From contig NZ_CANLSL010000005.1 in NCBI RefSeq assembly GCF_947493735.1, positions 1 to 64,000 on the forward strand: a stretch of 64,000 nucleotides of DNA, written 5' to 3'. Position 1 is the first letter of the stretch. Every line of letters begins with the position of its first letter. The notes below the pieces were generated by a model. It worked only from the letters and a program-made list of their open reading frames with translations, was not told the DNA's origin and made no database searches. This DNA comes from an uncultured Acinetobacter sp. (lineage in GTDB: Bacteria; Pseudomonadota; Gammaproteobacteria; Pseudomonadales; Moraxellaceae). Shown here in pieces: positions 29,819-38,560 of this stretch. The position numbers and the translations under genes were made by a program.

Positions 29819-30652
29819 TTAGATAGCTGTGGGTATTATATTCTTACTAAAAAACATAATTTCAGAACCCTTAACTTTATTATAAGCACTGTAATTAAGT
29901 TGGTATTCTAATCCATAGCACCCTTTGTAAATTTTTTTGATTTCAGAACAATTATCATAGGACACTATCCATGGTGTAGATACTGAATCTAATTTTTCCT
30001 TGATGTCTACATGATCTTGATGTTGATAATAATTTCTATATAAATCTTGTCCTTTACGATAATAAGGAGGATCTAAATATATCAGCGAGCCTTTCGGCAA
30101 CAATGAATCAATTCTATCAAGTAAAGATACAGTATTTTCGTTATAAACATGTATTTTACCACTAAAACATCCAATTTTTTCAATCCGATTCATTAAGTTA
30201 ATCTTGTTAAACCTAGCATCAAGCCGATAACTTCCATTTTGTAACTTTCCACCAATAACTCCTCCTTTTAAAATGCCAGAACGATTTGTTCGATTTAAAA
30301 AAAATGTTGCAAAGCCATGTTCAAGTGGTGAATATAATAATGGATTATTTAAAACATCTTTTTGCCTATACCACTCCTCAATTGTTACATCAACATCACA
30401 AAGTAGTCTTAAAAAATTTTCTGTGTCATCAACTATTGATTTCCAAAAATTATAGATTGCAATATCATAATCATTAATATGAATTCTTTTACAATGTCCA
30501 CTAAATAAAAGCTCTAAGGCAACCCCTGCTCCTCCTGCATAAGGCTCAAAGTAATCGCCATAAAGATTGTTTTCTTGAATTAATTTTTTCACAAATGGAG
30601 CAAATTTTGCTTTTCCACCTGGATACCGGAGCGCAGAATGTATTTTAGCCAT
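29819..30652 (-). CDS. D12-class N6-adenine DNA methyltransferase (Dam-like)
   Basis: A 277-residue enzyme of the D12 (Dam/DpnII-type) group that methylates adenine at N6 in a specific DNA site. It begins with the LRYPGGKAKFAPF motif typical of the group. The AdoMet-binding motif FEPYAGGAGVAL is near residue 35, and the catalytic DPPY (LIYLDPPYYRKGQ) is near 194. The target sequence cannot be read. It lies 21 bp downstream of the ATPase/TOPRIM gene in the same orientation, so the two probably form an operon. It is A+T-rich relative to metG, which suggests horizontal origin. Confidence 0.9.
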   Translation of the reverse strand: MAKIHSALRYPGGKAKFAPFVKKLIQENNLYGDYFEPYAGGAGVALELLFSGHCKRIHINDYDIAIYNFWKSIVDDTENFLRLLCDVDVTIEEWYRQKDVLNNPLLYSPLEHGFATFFLNRTNRSGILKGGVIGGKLQNGSYRLDARFNKINLMNRIEKIGCFSGKIHVYNENTVSLLDRIDSLLPKGSLIYLDPPYYRKGQDLYRNYYQHQDHVDIKEKLDSVSTPWIVSYDNCSEIKKIYKGCYGLEYQLNYSAYNKVKGSEIMFFSKNIIPTAI

Positions 30653-30673
30653 AGCGTATTAAATCATATTAAA

Positions 30674-32476
30674 TTACATTTGGCCAGAAACTCTATTCAT
30701 GGAAATTTCATCAATAACTTTTGCTAAATTTTCCACAAACTCTTTACACACATCAACATTTTCTAAAGCCCAAAGTTTAAAAACACCTATTTCATTTAAA
30801 CACTCTTTATTTTTTTTATACCATCTTTTTATAATTTTTCGGTTCATTTTTTGCAAGTCATCTAACGTACTAATTGATGGTTTTTGTCCGGAATTCTCTA
30901 ACGGTTCTACATAGTTACGATAATAGTCATTTGTATAAAAGTCAGGAACTTTATTTTTCCAAAATCCCATATTATCTTTAGCATTTTCTGACTTTTGATG
31001 TAAAAAATAATAAGCAATTTTATCCGGTGGCAACCCATTGAATAAAGATTCTTCACTATTGACTGGCAACAATATTACATTTTTGTTTTTTTTCAGTTCT
31101 TCTTTTATCGAATTATTTGCCCCCTCAAAAACATCTGAATCTAAAATTATTAAAGATTCCTTGAAATGATCTGATTTAGAGCTTAATTTCAATAGGTTTG
31201 AGCACCCAAGCTCTGCTGGGACATAAATAAATTTTTTACCAAAAGTATTATATGTATCTGTAATATCTAAAGATGATAAAATCCCTATCAATAAGTCATG
31301 AGCCTCCTCATCTTCAAAATATACATAAATTTCCGGAATGGGCTTTTGTTGAGCGTTTCTTTCATTAAATGGTATTAATAGCATATCATTTTTTATTTTT
31401 AAGTATGTTGGCTCTGACATAACTCTAGGAATGCTTATATCTGTAAGATAAATTACTGTATCTTTATCACCGTTCGTAAATGACTCTTTAATCACAGTTA
31501 AGGAGTGGGATGTAACAATGATTTGCAAGCTTAACTGTTCTGCATATTTTTTTAACTGATCAATTAATTTTCTTTGCGCAATCGGATGAAGCCCTGCTTC
31601 CACCTCATCAATAACCAAAATACCGCCTCGATAGGAATCGCCCATAACATCTTTTAAGTTATAGAAAGATGCTACGGCTGTAGCTATCGAACTTAATGAA
31701 TCTTGACCTAGAGAAATCGACAATGAAGAATGATCGAACTCAGGAACTAATGATTGCTTATTGTTATTTGCAAATGTATGTGAATATAAGTCTTGAGAGT
31801 TTGCTTTAAACGGGATTACTGCATTAAAAAAATCATATATAAACCTAGAACTACGTTCTGAAATTTTAGAAAATTTTTTCTGCTCAATCTGCTCCCAATT
31901 AAATTCGCCTATTGGACTAATTCTACTCATTCCTAAATATAAAGTCGGTATTTTTATTTTAGCAGCTACGCCAAGATCATTTCTCTCAACAAACTCTCTA
32001 TCTAGTTTATTCTTTGTTCTGGGAATGACCCTCATACGTTGTATAAAAATATTATCATCAGTCAATTGCTCTTGCTGTTTTTCTGTTAAAAGTGAATTAT
32101 CAACCTTTACCATGAACTTTTGAAAATTTACCTTTTTAATTGGGGCTCTTTGAGCACCTGAAACTGTACATTCTTTTATAACCTCCACATTATCTTGCTC
32201 ATAAACCAATATAGCCCTTGAGGCTCCCCCAAATCTTGAAAAGAAATCTGAATGATAGTCCAAAAAGAAAACTTCATTGAAGTCAGAGCGAAATGCTTTA
32301 TTAAATAAGGTCTTGGGCTCTTTTAGTTCAGAACCATTTGCAATTAATCCCAATATTGTAGATTTACCTATTCCATTATGTCCTGCAATAACTGTAAGCC
32401 TTGATGCAATATCCAACTCAATTTCAAACAAGTTACGAAAGCCACATTCATCAAATTTAACTTTTTTAAGCTTCAT
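30674..32476 (-). CDS. ABC-type ATPase with C-terminal TOPRIM-like domain (OLD/PARIS-like)
   Basis: A 600-residue protein. The N-terminal ATPase has Walker A GHNGIGKST near residue 32, a signature-like SLGQDS near 255, Walker B ILVIDE near 286 and an H-loop TSHS near 322. The C-terminal half has EIYVYFEDEEAHDLL near residue 382, then LIILDSD near 442 and VNSEESLF near 472, matching the Glu, DxD and Glu spacing of TOPRIM nucleases. This architecture is seen in OLD-family nucleases and resembles fused ATPase/nuclease effectors in anti-phage systems. It precedes a D12 methyltransferase by 21 bp. The nuclease assignment is inferred from motifs, and the partner pairing is not one I can match to a named system. 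Confidence 0.75.
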   Translation of the reverse strand: MKLKKVKFDECGFRNLFEIELDIASRLTVIAGHNGIGKSTILGLIANGSELKEPKTLFNKAFRSDFNEVFFLDYHSDFFSRFGGASRAILVYEQDNVEVIKECTVSGAQRAPIKKVNFQKFMVKVDNSLLTEKQQEQLTDDNIFIQRMRVIPRTKNKLDREFVERNDLGVAAKIKIPTLYLGMSRISPIGEFNWEQIEQKKFSKISERSSRFIYDFFNAVIPFKANSQDLYSHTFANNNKQSLVPEFDHSSLSISLGQDSLSSIATAVASFYNLKDVMGDSYRGGILVIDEVEAGLHPIAQRKLIDQLKKYAEQLSLQIIVTSHSLTVIKESFTNGDKDTVIYLTDISIPRVMSEPTYLKIKNDMLLIPFNERNAQQKPIPEIYVYFEDEEAHDLLIGILSSLDITDTYNTFGKKFIYVPAELGCSNLLKLSSKSDHFKESLIILDSDVFEGANNSIKEELKKNKNVILLPVNSEESLFNGLPPDKIAYYFLHQKSENAKDNMGFWKNKVPDFYTNDYYRNYVEPLENSGQKPSISTLDDLQKMNRKIIKRWYKKNKECLNEIGVFKLWALENVDVCKEFVENLAKVIDEISMNRVSGQM

Positions 32477-32525
32477 TTATCATCCTTAAAAATAGTATCA
32501 GCCCAACCCTTAATAACTTTATGAT

Positions 32526-32544
32526 TTAAACTAGTTGAGTTTAA
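32526..32544. promoter_or_regulatory. Inverted repeat upstream of the ATPase/methyltransferase operon
   Basis: TTAAACT at 32526-32532 and AGTTTAA at 32538-32544 form a perfect 7-bp inverted repeat with a 5-bp spacer, about 50 bp before the ATPase start. It is adjacent to a minus-strand TATAGT (32549-32544), so it could be an operator. The -35 is not clear. Confidence 0.3.
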
Positions 32545-32640
32545 CTATACTAATACTAAATCTTACCGTATAGCTTTAATTCTTTAGTGATCACTTATGC
32601 TATAGAAATAATTTAACATTAGTAATAGGTTAAAACAAGA

Positions 32641-32659
32641 AACAGCCTTACGGCTGTTC
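32641..32659 (-). terminator. Terminator of the trpA-accD-folC-SPOR transcript
   Basis: AACAGCC and GGCTGTT pair around a TTAC loop (GTAA on the transcript), with a short T-containing tail on the minus strand. It lies 30-45 bp beyond the SPOR gene stop. Confidence 0.6.
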
Positions 32660-32687
32660 TTCTACAATATTTCTTTCAACCATCAGC

Positions 32688-33740
32688 TTAACGCTGATCG
32701 AGTGGCACCCAGTCGATCACCCATGCTGACTTCATATTTAAGCTACTATCCGCTGCGATCTTCTTGCGTGTGGTATCGGCAGCTTCACGGCTTTTCGATG
32801 GTCCAACCATGATACGCACGCCTTTGGTGGTTTTACTTTGGGTGACTTTAAAGCCTTTGGCTTGGAGCTTGGCAGTCACAGCATCGGCATTGGCTTGGTT
32901 GGCAGCCAGTGCCACTTGTACCATCCAGTTTTTGTCGCCTTCTTCCAGTAGCTGACGCGCTTTTTCAGCTTCTTTGGCTTTTTTCTCATCTTCGGCTTTA
33001 CGTTTTGCTTCGGCTTCTTTTTTGGCTTTAGCATCTGCTTCGGCGTTCCGCTTTTCCTCAGCTTCTTGCTTTGCCTTTTTCTCAGCGTCAGCTTTACGTT
33101 TTGCTTCTGCTTCCTTTTTAGCTTTTTCGTCAGCTTCTTTCTTCGCCTTAGCATCTGCATCGGCTTGGCGTTTATCTGCTTCAGCTTTCTTGGCTTTTTC
33201 TATTTCATTGGCTTTGCGTTTTGCTTCGGCATCTTGTTTCAGCTTTTCGACTTCTTTGGCTTTTTGCTCAGCGATCTTGGCTTTTTCATCGGCAGTTTTT
33301 TGCGCTGCAGCCAGTTTTGATTGTTCGCTTTCGATCAATTCAGGTGGAATATTGTCTGAGCTTTGCATCTGTGCCTGACGTGATGCTAGTAAGGCGGCGT
33401 GTTCTTCAGCAGCTTTTCGTGCTGCATCGGCTTCTGCTTGTTGTTGCATAGCAAGATATTGCGCTGCCAGTTGCTCTTGTTCTGCAACGGCTTTTTCACG
33501 GGCTTTACGTTGTTCTTCGAGTAGACGGCGTTCAGTTTCCACATCGACGGCGAGAGGTTGCAAGTCGAATTGCTCACCTGTTGCCCTATTTTCACCGTTT
33601 TGATTTTGTTCAACAGGCTGTGCTACTGGTGAACGAGTGTCGTCTTGATGCTGACCTTTCAATAAAATTGCTGCCAATAACACGCCACCACCAAGCAGCA
33701 CAACGCCGCCAAATAGACGTTGCTTATTATTCATTGTCAT
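32688..33740 (-). CDS. SPOR-domain protein with long Lys/Ala/Glu-rich linker
   Basis: A 350-residue inner-membrane protein: a cytoplasmic N-tip, one membrane helix (GGVVLLGGGVLLAAILL) near residues 11-27, a periplasmic linker that is mostly charged repeats (KAKKEADEKAKKEAEAKRK-like, near residues 170-270), and a C-terminal SPOR domain (WMVQVALAANQANADAVTAKL through SAWVIDW). SPOR domains bind denuded peptidoglycan at the division septum. The linker resembles TolA-type helical stalks. It overlaps folC by 14 bp. In many proteobacteria the dedD-like gene is followed by cvpA-purF; here a terminator and the accessory ATPase operon come next. Confidence 0.85.
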   Translation of the reverse strand: MTMNNKQRLFGGVVLLGGGVLLAAILLKGQHQDDTRSPVAQPVEQNQNGENRATGEQFDLQPLAVDVETERRLLEEQRKAREKAVAEQEQLAAQYLAMQQQAEADAARKAAEEHAALLASRQAQMQSSDNIPPELIESEQSKLAAAQKTADEKAKIAEQKAKEVEKLKQDAEAKRKANEIEKAKKAEADKRQADADAKAKKEADEKAKKEAEAKRKADAEKKAKQEAEEKRNAEADAKAKKEAEAKRKAEDEKKAKEAEKARQLLEEGDKNWMVQVALAANQANADAVTAKLQAKGFKVTQSKTTKGVRIMVGPSKSREAADTTRKKIAADSSLNMKSAWVIDWVPLDQR

Positions 33741-35061
33741 CCACCAAACACTCCCAAACGGCCTCTAAAGTGTGAAACGAGCCAAATACTAAGATCAATT
33801 GATCCGATGTACGCTGTGCGAGCGCCTGAAAAAAGCTCTCTCGCACAGTGTCCGCCACGACGACGGACTGATCAAACTGCGCCAAATCCTGTTGTAGCCG
33901 TGCAATCGGTGCTGCACGTGCCACATCTAATGGCGCAATATACCATTGATGCACATGATTTGATAATAATTTGATCACACCGACAATGTCTTTATCATCG
34001 AGCATAGAAAATACCGCATTTACACGGCAGATTTCAGGATGTAATTGTAAGTATCGTGTTAATTGTTGTGTTAAAAATTCTGCGCCATGTGGATTGTGTG
34101 CCACATCTAAGATGAGTTGTTGCCCTTGATATTGTCGCAGCTCGAAACGTCCTGCGAGCTTTGCTTGCACTAGACCCTGTGCAATCGCATCTTGGGAAAT
34201 GTTTAAGCCCGATTGCAAAACCGCCATGATGGCTGCAGCTTGATTGATCTGTGCCAAATGTCCATGTGGCAAGCGCATCGTCATGGCTGAAGTTGCTAAA
34301 TACCAACTATCTGCATCATTACTTTGATCTTCGTTGATAAAATAATCTTGATTGAATTGAATCAGCTTGGCATCACATTCTGCGACTTTATCAGCAATCG
34401 CTTGAGGTAAATCTTGGGTACTTGCAAAAATGACTGGAATATTTGGACGGATGATGCCTGCTTTTTCAAAGGCAATTTTTTCAATCGTGTCACCGAGCCA
34501 ATCGACGTGATCCAAGCCAATATTGGTGATCACTGCCACATCTGCATCAATGATATTGACCACATCAAGCCGACCACCTAGACCGACTTCAAGCACCCAC
34601 ACATCACAGGCTTGTTGTTTAAAAATATAAAACGCCGCAAGCGTGGTCGCTTCAAAAAAAGATAAGGTTAAATTGCACTGTTGACGTGCATTTTCTACAG
34701 CGACGAAAGCCTCAATGAGTAAAGCATCAGCAGCAGGCTGACCATTTAAGCGGACACGTTCATTGAACTGGAAAATATGTGGCGATTGATATAAACCGAC
34801 GTTGTGGCCACTGGCTTTGAGGATACTGGCGATCGTAGTTGTGGTTGAGCCTTTACCATTCGTGCCTGCCACAGTGATGACTTTGACGTTTTCTTGAAGA
34901 TTTGGCTTGAGAATTTCCAACGCCTCTGCGACTGGGAGCACTCGCTCCAAGCCCAAATCAATGGCTGTGACATGAACCGAAGTCCAATAGTCAAGCCATG
35001 TCTGTAATGGATCGTGCGCTGTTGGAATATTTAATGTTTGATCAGAATTGGGCTGGCTCAA
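33727..35061 (-). CDS. folC: Folylpolyglutamate synthase / dihydrofolate synthase
   Basis: A 444-residue bifunctional ligase that adds glutamate to dihydropteroate and to folates. The P-loop TVAGTNGKGSTTTTIASILKA lies near residue 63, and the SPHIFQFNERVRLNG segment follows. The LDVAHNPHGAEFL and FSMLDDKDI motifs mark the C-terminal Mur-ligase domain. It lies between accD (4-bp overlap) and the SPOR gene (14-bp overlap), so the three are translationally coupled. Confidence 0.94.
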   Translation of the reverse strand: MSQPNSDQTLNIPTAHDPLQTWLDYWTSVHVTAIDLGLERVLPVAEALEILKPNLQENVKVITVAGTNGKGSTTTTIASILKASGHNVGLYQSPHIFQFNERVRLNGQPAADALLIEAFVAVENARQQCNLTLSFFEATTLAAFYIFKQQACDVWVLEVGLGGRLDVVNIIDADVAVITNIGLDHVDWLGDTIEKIAFEKAGIIRPNIPVIFASTQDLPQAIADKVAECDAKLIQFNQDYFINEDQSNDADSWYLATSAMTMRLPHGHLAQINQAAAIMAVLQSGLNISQDAIAQGLVQAKLAGRFELRQYQGQQLILDVAHNPHGAEFLTQQLTRYLQLHPEICRVNAVFSMLDDKDIVGVIKLLSNHVHQWYIAPLDVARAAPIARLQQDLAQFDQSVVVADTVRESFFQALAQRTSDQLILVFGSFHTLEAVWECLVDDNE

Positions 35062-35966
35062 GGGAGATTCATCAGTTTACTTACGATACGGTAGATTGTA
35101 TCTCGTAATGCGTGACGATGCACAATTTGATCAATCGCACCATGCTCAAGTAAATACTCTGCACGTTGGAATGGCTCGTCGAGTTTCTCACGTACCGTTT
35201 GCTCGATGACACGTTTACCTGCAAAGCCGATCATGGCTTTTGGCTCTGCGAGATGGACATCGCCGAGCATGGCAAGTGATGCGGTTACGCCACCATAGAC
35301 AGGATTGGTCATCACCACGATATAGGGAATGCTTGCATTATGCAGACGTTCGATTGCTGCCGAAGTCCGTGCCATTTGCATCAAAGATAACATGCCTTCT
35401 TGCATACGTGCGCCACCTGATGCAGCGAAGCAGATCATCGGTTGTTTGAGTTTCAAAGCCAATTCAGCAGCTTGGACGAAGCGATCACCGACCACTGTGC
35501 CCATTGACCCACCCATAAATTCAAACTCAAAAGCCACCGCAATCATTGGTACGTCATTGACCTGACCTTGCATACTGATCAGGGCTTCTGTTTCACCAGT
35601 CTTTTGCTGTGCTTCTTCCATACGCTGTGGGTATGGGCGACTATCCACAAAAGTCAGCGGATCGCCTGCAGAAAACTCTTGCCCGAGCTCTTGATTGACT
35701 TGATCAAAAAACCAACTCAAACGATCACGTGCTTTCATACGCAAATGCTCATCGCACTGCGGACACACATAGGAGTTAAATGACATCGCCGTACGTGTCA
35801 CCAAGGCATGACATTCTGGACATTCAATAGTCGGCTCGGTAAAGAGTGGCTTATTTTTATTTTCTTCAGGAACTTGTACGCTCGGCACTTCACGTTCAAA
35901 CCATGAGCTACTTTCTAACAAGCTGTGCTTCTCGTCCTGCTTTTGCTCTTGCTTCACTTCACTCAT
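35058..35966 (-). CDS. accD: Acetyl-CoA carboxylase carboxyltransferase subunit beta
   Basis: The beta subunit (302 residues) of the carboxyltransferase that makes malonyl-CoA. The zinc finger IECPECHALVTRTAMSFNSY followed by VCPQCDEH is near residue 50; the carboxyltransferase domain with GGSMGTVVGDRFVQA and SGGARMQEGMLSLMQMA follows. It starts at ATG 35966 and overlaps folC by 4 bp. The N-terminal 40 residues are Lys/Glu rich and slightly longer than in E. coli. Confidence 0.95.
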   Translation of the reverse strand: MSEVKQEQKQDEKHSLLESSSWFEREVPSVQVPEENKNKPLFTEPTIECPECHALVTRTAMSFNSYVCPQCDEHLRMKARDRLSWFFDQVNQELGQEFSAGDPLTFVDSRPYPQRMEEAQQKTGETEALISMQGQVNDVPMIAVAFEFEFMGGSMGTVVGDRFVQAAELALKLKQPMICFAASGGARMQEGMLSLMQMARTSAAIERLHNASIPYIVVMTNPVYGGVTASLAMLGDVHLAEPKAMIGFAGKRVIEQTVREKLDEPFQRAEYLLEHGAIDQIVHRHALRDTIYRIVSKLMNLP

Positions 35967-36028
35967 GTCTACACATCCAAGTTCTGTCCAACTGATTCAT
36001 TTCACTGCGCTATTTTTAGAAGATGCGC

Positions 36029-36829
36029 TTATAACTCATCTAAAGCAGCACGTAATTCTTTGACTTTTTCCACCGCTTTGGCACTTGCGTCACTCGATGA
36101 AAGTGTTGCAAAAGGCTTCACAAATGCACTGCCGACAATCACTGCATCGGCAACCTGCCCCATTGCTTTGGCTGATGCCGCATCGCTAATCCCAAAACCG
36201 ACACCAACTGGTAAATCAGTCACTTGCTTGATCTTGGCAATACGTTCTGCTGCCGACTTGATATCCAATGTCGCTGCACCTGTCACACCTTTGAGCGATA
36301 CATAATAAATAAAGCCACGCGCTTGTTTCACCACATGGGCAATACGCTCATCGGTCGAGGTCGGTGCGAGGAGAAACACTTGATCCATATCATGCTTTGC
36401 CAAGATCGCATCAAAATCTTGTGCTTCTTCAGGCGGTAAATCCACCAAGATCAAGCCATCGACACCTGCATCATTGGCGATTTCCACAAATTTTTCATAG
36501 CCAATCACTTCTACAGGATTCAAATAACCCATCAAAACTACTGGTGTATCTTGATCATTCTGACGGAACTCTTTGACCATTTGGATCGCATCTAAAGTAT
36601 TGGTACCGCCTGCAATCGCACGCTCAGCAGCCAATGCAATCACTGGACCGTCCGCCATCGGATCAGAAAATGGCAATCCCACTTCCAAAATATCCACACC
36701 TGCTGCAACCATGTCATGCAACAAAGGTACAGTAACTGACGGCGTTGGATCACCTGCCATCACATAACTCACCAATGCTTTTTTATTTTCTGCTTGTAAC
36801 TGTGCAAAACGCTGTGCCAAACGTGACAT
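36029..36829 (-). CDS. trpA: Tryptophan synthase alpha chain
   Basis: It cleaves indole-3-glycerol phosphate to indole, which channels to TrpB. The 266-residue TIM barrel opens MSRLAQRFAQLQAENKKALV; LEVGLPFSDPMADGP contains the catalytic Glu, and GFIYYVSLKGVTGA is a later loop. ATG 36829 follows AGGAAA at about 10 nt; the longer upstream start has no family match. It heads trpA-accD-folC-SPOR and is separated from trpB by about 5.6 kb. Confidence 0.95.
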   Translation of the reverse strand: MSRLAQRFAQLQAENKKALVSYVMAGDPTPSVTVPLLHDMVAAGVDILEVGLPFSDPMADGPVIALAAERAIAGGTNTLDAIQMVKEFRQNDQDTPVVLMGYLNPVEVIGYEKFVEIANDAGVDGLILVDLPPEEAQDFDAILAKHDMDQVFLLAPTSTDERIAHVVKQARGFIYYVSLKGVTGAATLDIKSAAERIAKIKQVTDLPVGVGFGISDAASAKAMGQVADAVIVGSAFVKPFATLSSSDASAKAVEKVKELRAALDEL

Positions 36830-37143
36830 GAGATTGTATTTCCTACCATTACATCGTGTTGTTGCCATCATAAAGAAAATTCGATAGAAAGTGCAGTTTT
36901 TGCCAAATGTTTTTCATCTTTAAAACTTGGAAAGCATTTTAAAAATTTAAATCCAATCGCTCAATGATACTTTGTACCAAAATTTCAACATGCTTTTTAT
37001 AAACATTCAATCCATTATTCAATGAATGATTTGCTGTAAAACCACCTTTTATCCGATTATTGATATGAATTTTGCTTTTTGTTATTTGTAGAAATCTGTA
37101 ATTTTTTTATACTAGAGGGCTATTTTCTAAAGTTTAGCGACAC
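36830..37143. promoter_or_regulatory. Divergent spacer of trpA and the NhaC-type antiporter
   Basis: About 310 bp without a gene, strongly A+T-rich. A plus-strand pair TTGTAG (37086-37091) and TATACT (37108-37113), 16 bp apart, is the best antiporter promoter candidate. No attenuator-like run of Trp codons is seen before trpA. Confidence 0.4.
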
Positions 37144-38493
37144 ATGACCGCCACAGAAACTCAAAAAATCCGCCCTAATGCATTGGCGCTGTTACCTTTG
37201 CTACTGTTTTTAGCATTATTCTTGGGCAGTGGGATTTATCATACCTATCTCGGTACAGACTTCGCTTTTTATCAACTCAAAGCACCTGTTGCTGTTTTAC
37301 CTGCATTAATTTTGGCTGTTTTTTTAGCACGCAAACCAATCAATCAAGCCATCAATGACTTCTTGGAAGGCGCAAGCCATCCAAATTTAATCTTGATGTT
37401 GATGGTGTTCATGCTTGCAGGCGCATTTGCCAATGTCAGCAGCGTGATTGGTAGCGTAGATGCCACGGTTCAGTTTGGTTTATCTCTAATTCCTGTACAG
37501 TTCGTCTTGCCGATGCTGTTTATCATTTCAGCATTTATTGCTACGGCAATGGGCACGTCGATGGGTACGATCGCTGCCTGTGCGCCGATTGCCTTCGGCT
37601 TTACTCAGGCGACAGATTTGGCAGTACCACTGACCATTGGTGCGGTCATCGGCGGTGCAATGTTTGGGGACAACTTGTCGATGATTTCCGACACGACGAT
37701 TGCTGCAACACGTAGTCAGAATGTGACGCTTCGAGATAAGTTTAAAAGCAATATTTGGATTGCCCTGCCTGCAAGTATCTTGGCAATCGTGATTTATACA
37801 GTTATTGGCTTTTCACACGACAATGCGATCGAAGTGAAAGACTTTAACGCATGGTTAATTATTCCCTATTTGGTGGTGTTTTTCTTAGCATTTACCCGCT
37901 TGCATGTGCTTGCTGTATTGATGGTCGGGATTTTAGTTTCAGGTTTATTCGGCACATTCTTTACTCCTGAATATAGCTTGTTGAAATTCAGCAACTCTAT
38001 CTATGACGGCTTTGTGAATTTGTTTGAAGTGACTTTGCTTTCGGTATTCTTAGGCTGTTTGTCTGCGATGTTACAAAAGCAAGGTGGTTTAGAATGGTTA
38101 TTACAACGCATCTATTCCTTTTCAGGAAAGCTTCGTCTAGCTCGTCAACGTGCAGGTGAAGTGAGTATTGCCTTCTTGGTGGTTTTTTCTAACTTGTTCG
38201 TGGCAAACAACACCATTGCGATTTTACTTTCGGGTGATGTTGCTCGTGAAGTTGCAAGCGAATATGGTGTCGATCCGAAACGTAGCGCAAGCTTACTCGA
38301 TATCTTCTCGTGTGTGGTGCAAGGTATCGTACCTTATGGCGCACAAATCTTACTGGCAAGCTCGATTGCAAGCATTTCACCACTCGCTTTGATTGGCAAT
38401 GTCTATTACTGCTGGATGCTGGCGATCTTTGCCATCTTGGCGATTTTCACAGGATTAGGGAACCCGAAAACCACGGCATCTGCTACAGTTTAG
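37144..38493 (+). CDS. NhaC-family Na+/H+ antiporter
   Basis: A polytopic inner-membrane protein (449 residues) of the ion transporter superfamily with about ten to twelve hydrophobic segments. The central motif MFGDNLSMISDTTIAATRSQNV with its conserved Asp residues is the family signature of the NhaC antiporter group. It probably exports Na+ in exchange for H+ and helps pH and salt balance; related members carry malate/lactate or amino acids, so the exact substrate is open. Transcribed alone, followed by a strong terminator. Confidence 0.82.
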   Translation: MTATETQKIRPNALALLPLLLFLALFLGSGIYHTYLGTDFAFYQLKAPVAVLPALILAVFLARKPINQAINDFLEGASHPNLILMLMVFMLAGAFANVSSVIGSVDATVQFGLSLIPVQFVLPMLFIISAFIATAMGTSMGTIAACAPIAFGFTQATDLAVPLTIGAVIGGAMFGDNLSMISDTTIAATRSQNVTLRDKFKSNIWIALPASILAIVIYTVIGFSHDNAIEVKDFNAWLIIPYLVVFFLAFTRLHVLAVLMVGILVSGLFGTFFTPEYSLLKFSNSIYDGFVNLFEVTLLSVFLGCLSAMLQKQGGLEWLLQRIYSFSGKLRLARQRAGEVSIAFLVVFSNLFVANNTIAILLSGDVAREVASEYGVDPKRSASLLDIFSCVVQGIVPYGAQILLASSIASISPLALIGNVYYCWMLAIFAILAIFTGLGNPKTTASATV

Positions 38494-38506
38494 TTTCACT
38501 GCTCAT

Positions 38507-38537
38507 AAAAAAGCACCTTGTCATAGGTGCTTTTTTT
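38507..38537. terminator. Shared terminator of the NhaC-type and thioesterase genes
   Basis: AAAAAAGCACCT (38507-38518) pairs with AGGTGCTTTTTT (38525-38536); T runs lie on both strands, between convergent genes. Confidence 0.9.
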
Positions 38538-38560
38538 ATTGAAATTGGAATCGGTTTCGC

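Noticed and set aside
32974..33378. Long plus-strand frame opposite the SPOR gene
   Set aside because: It is the antisense image of the charged repeat linker (a Phe/Ala/Ser low-complexity product) with no ribosome site.
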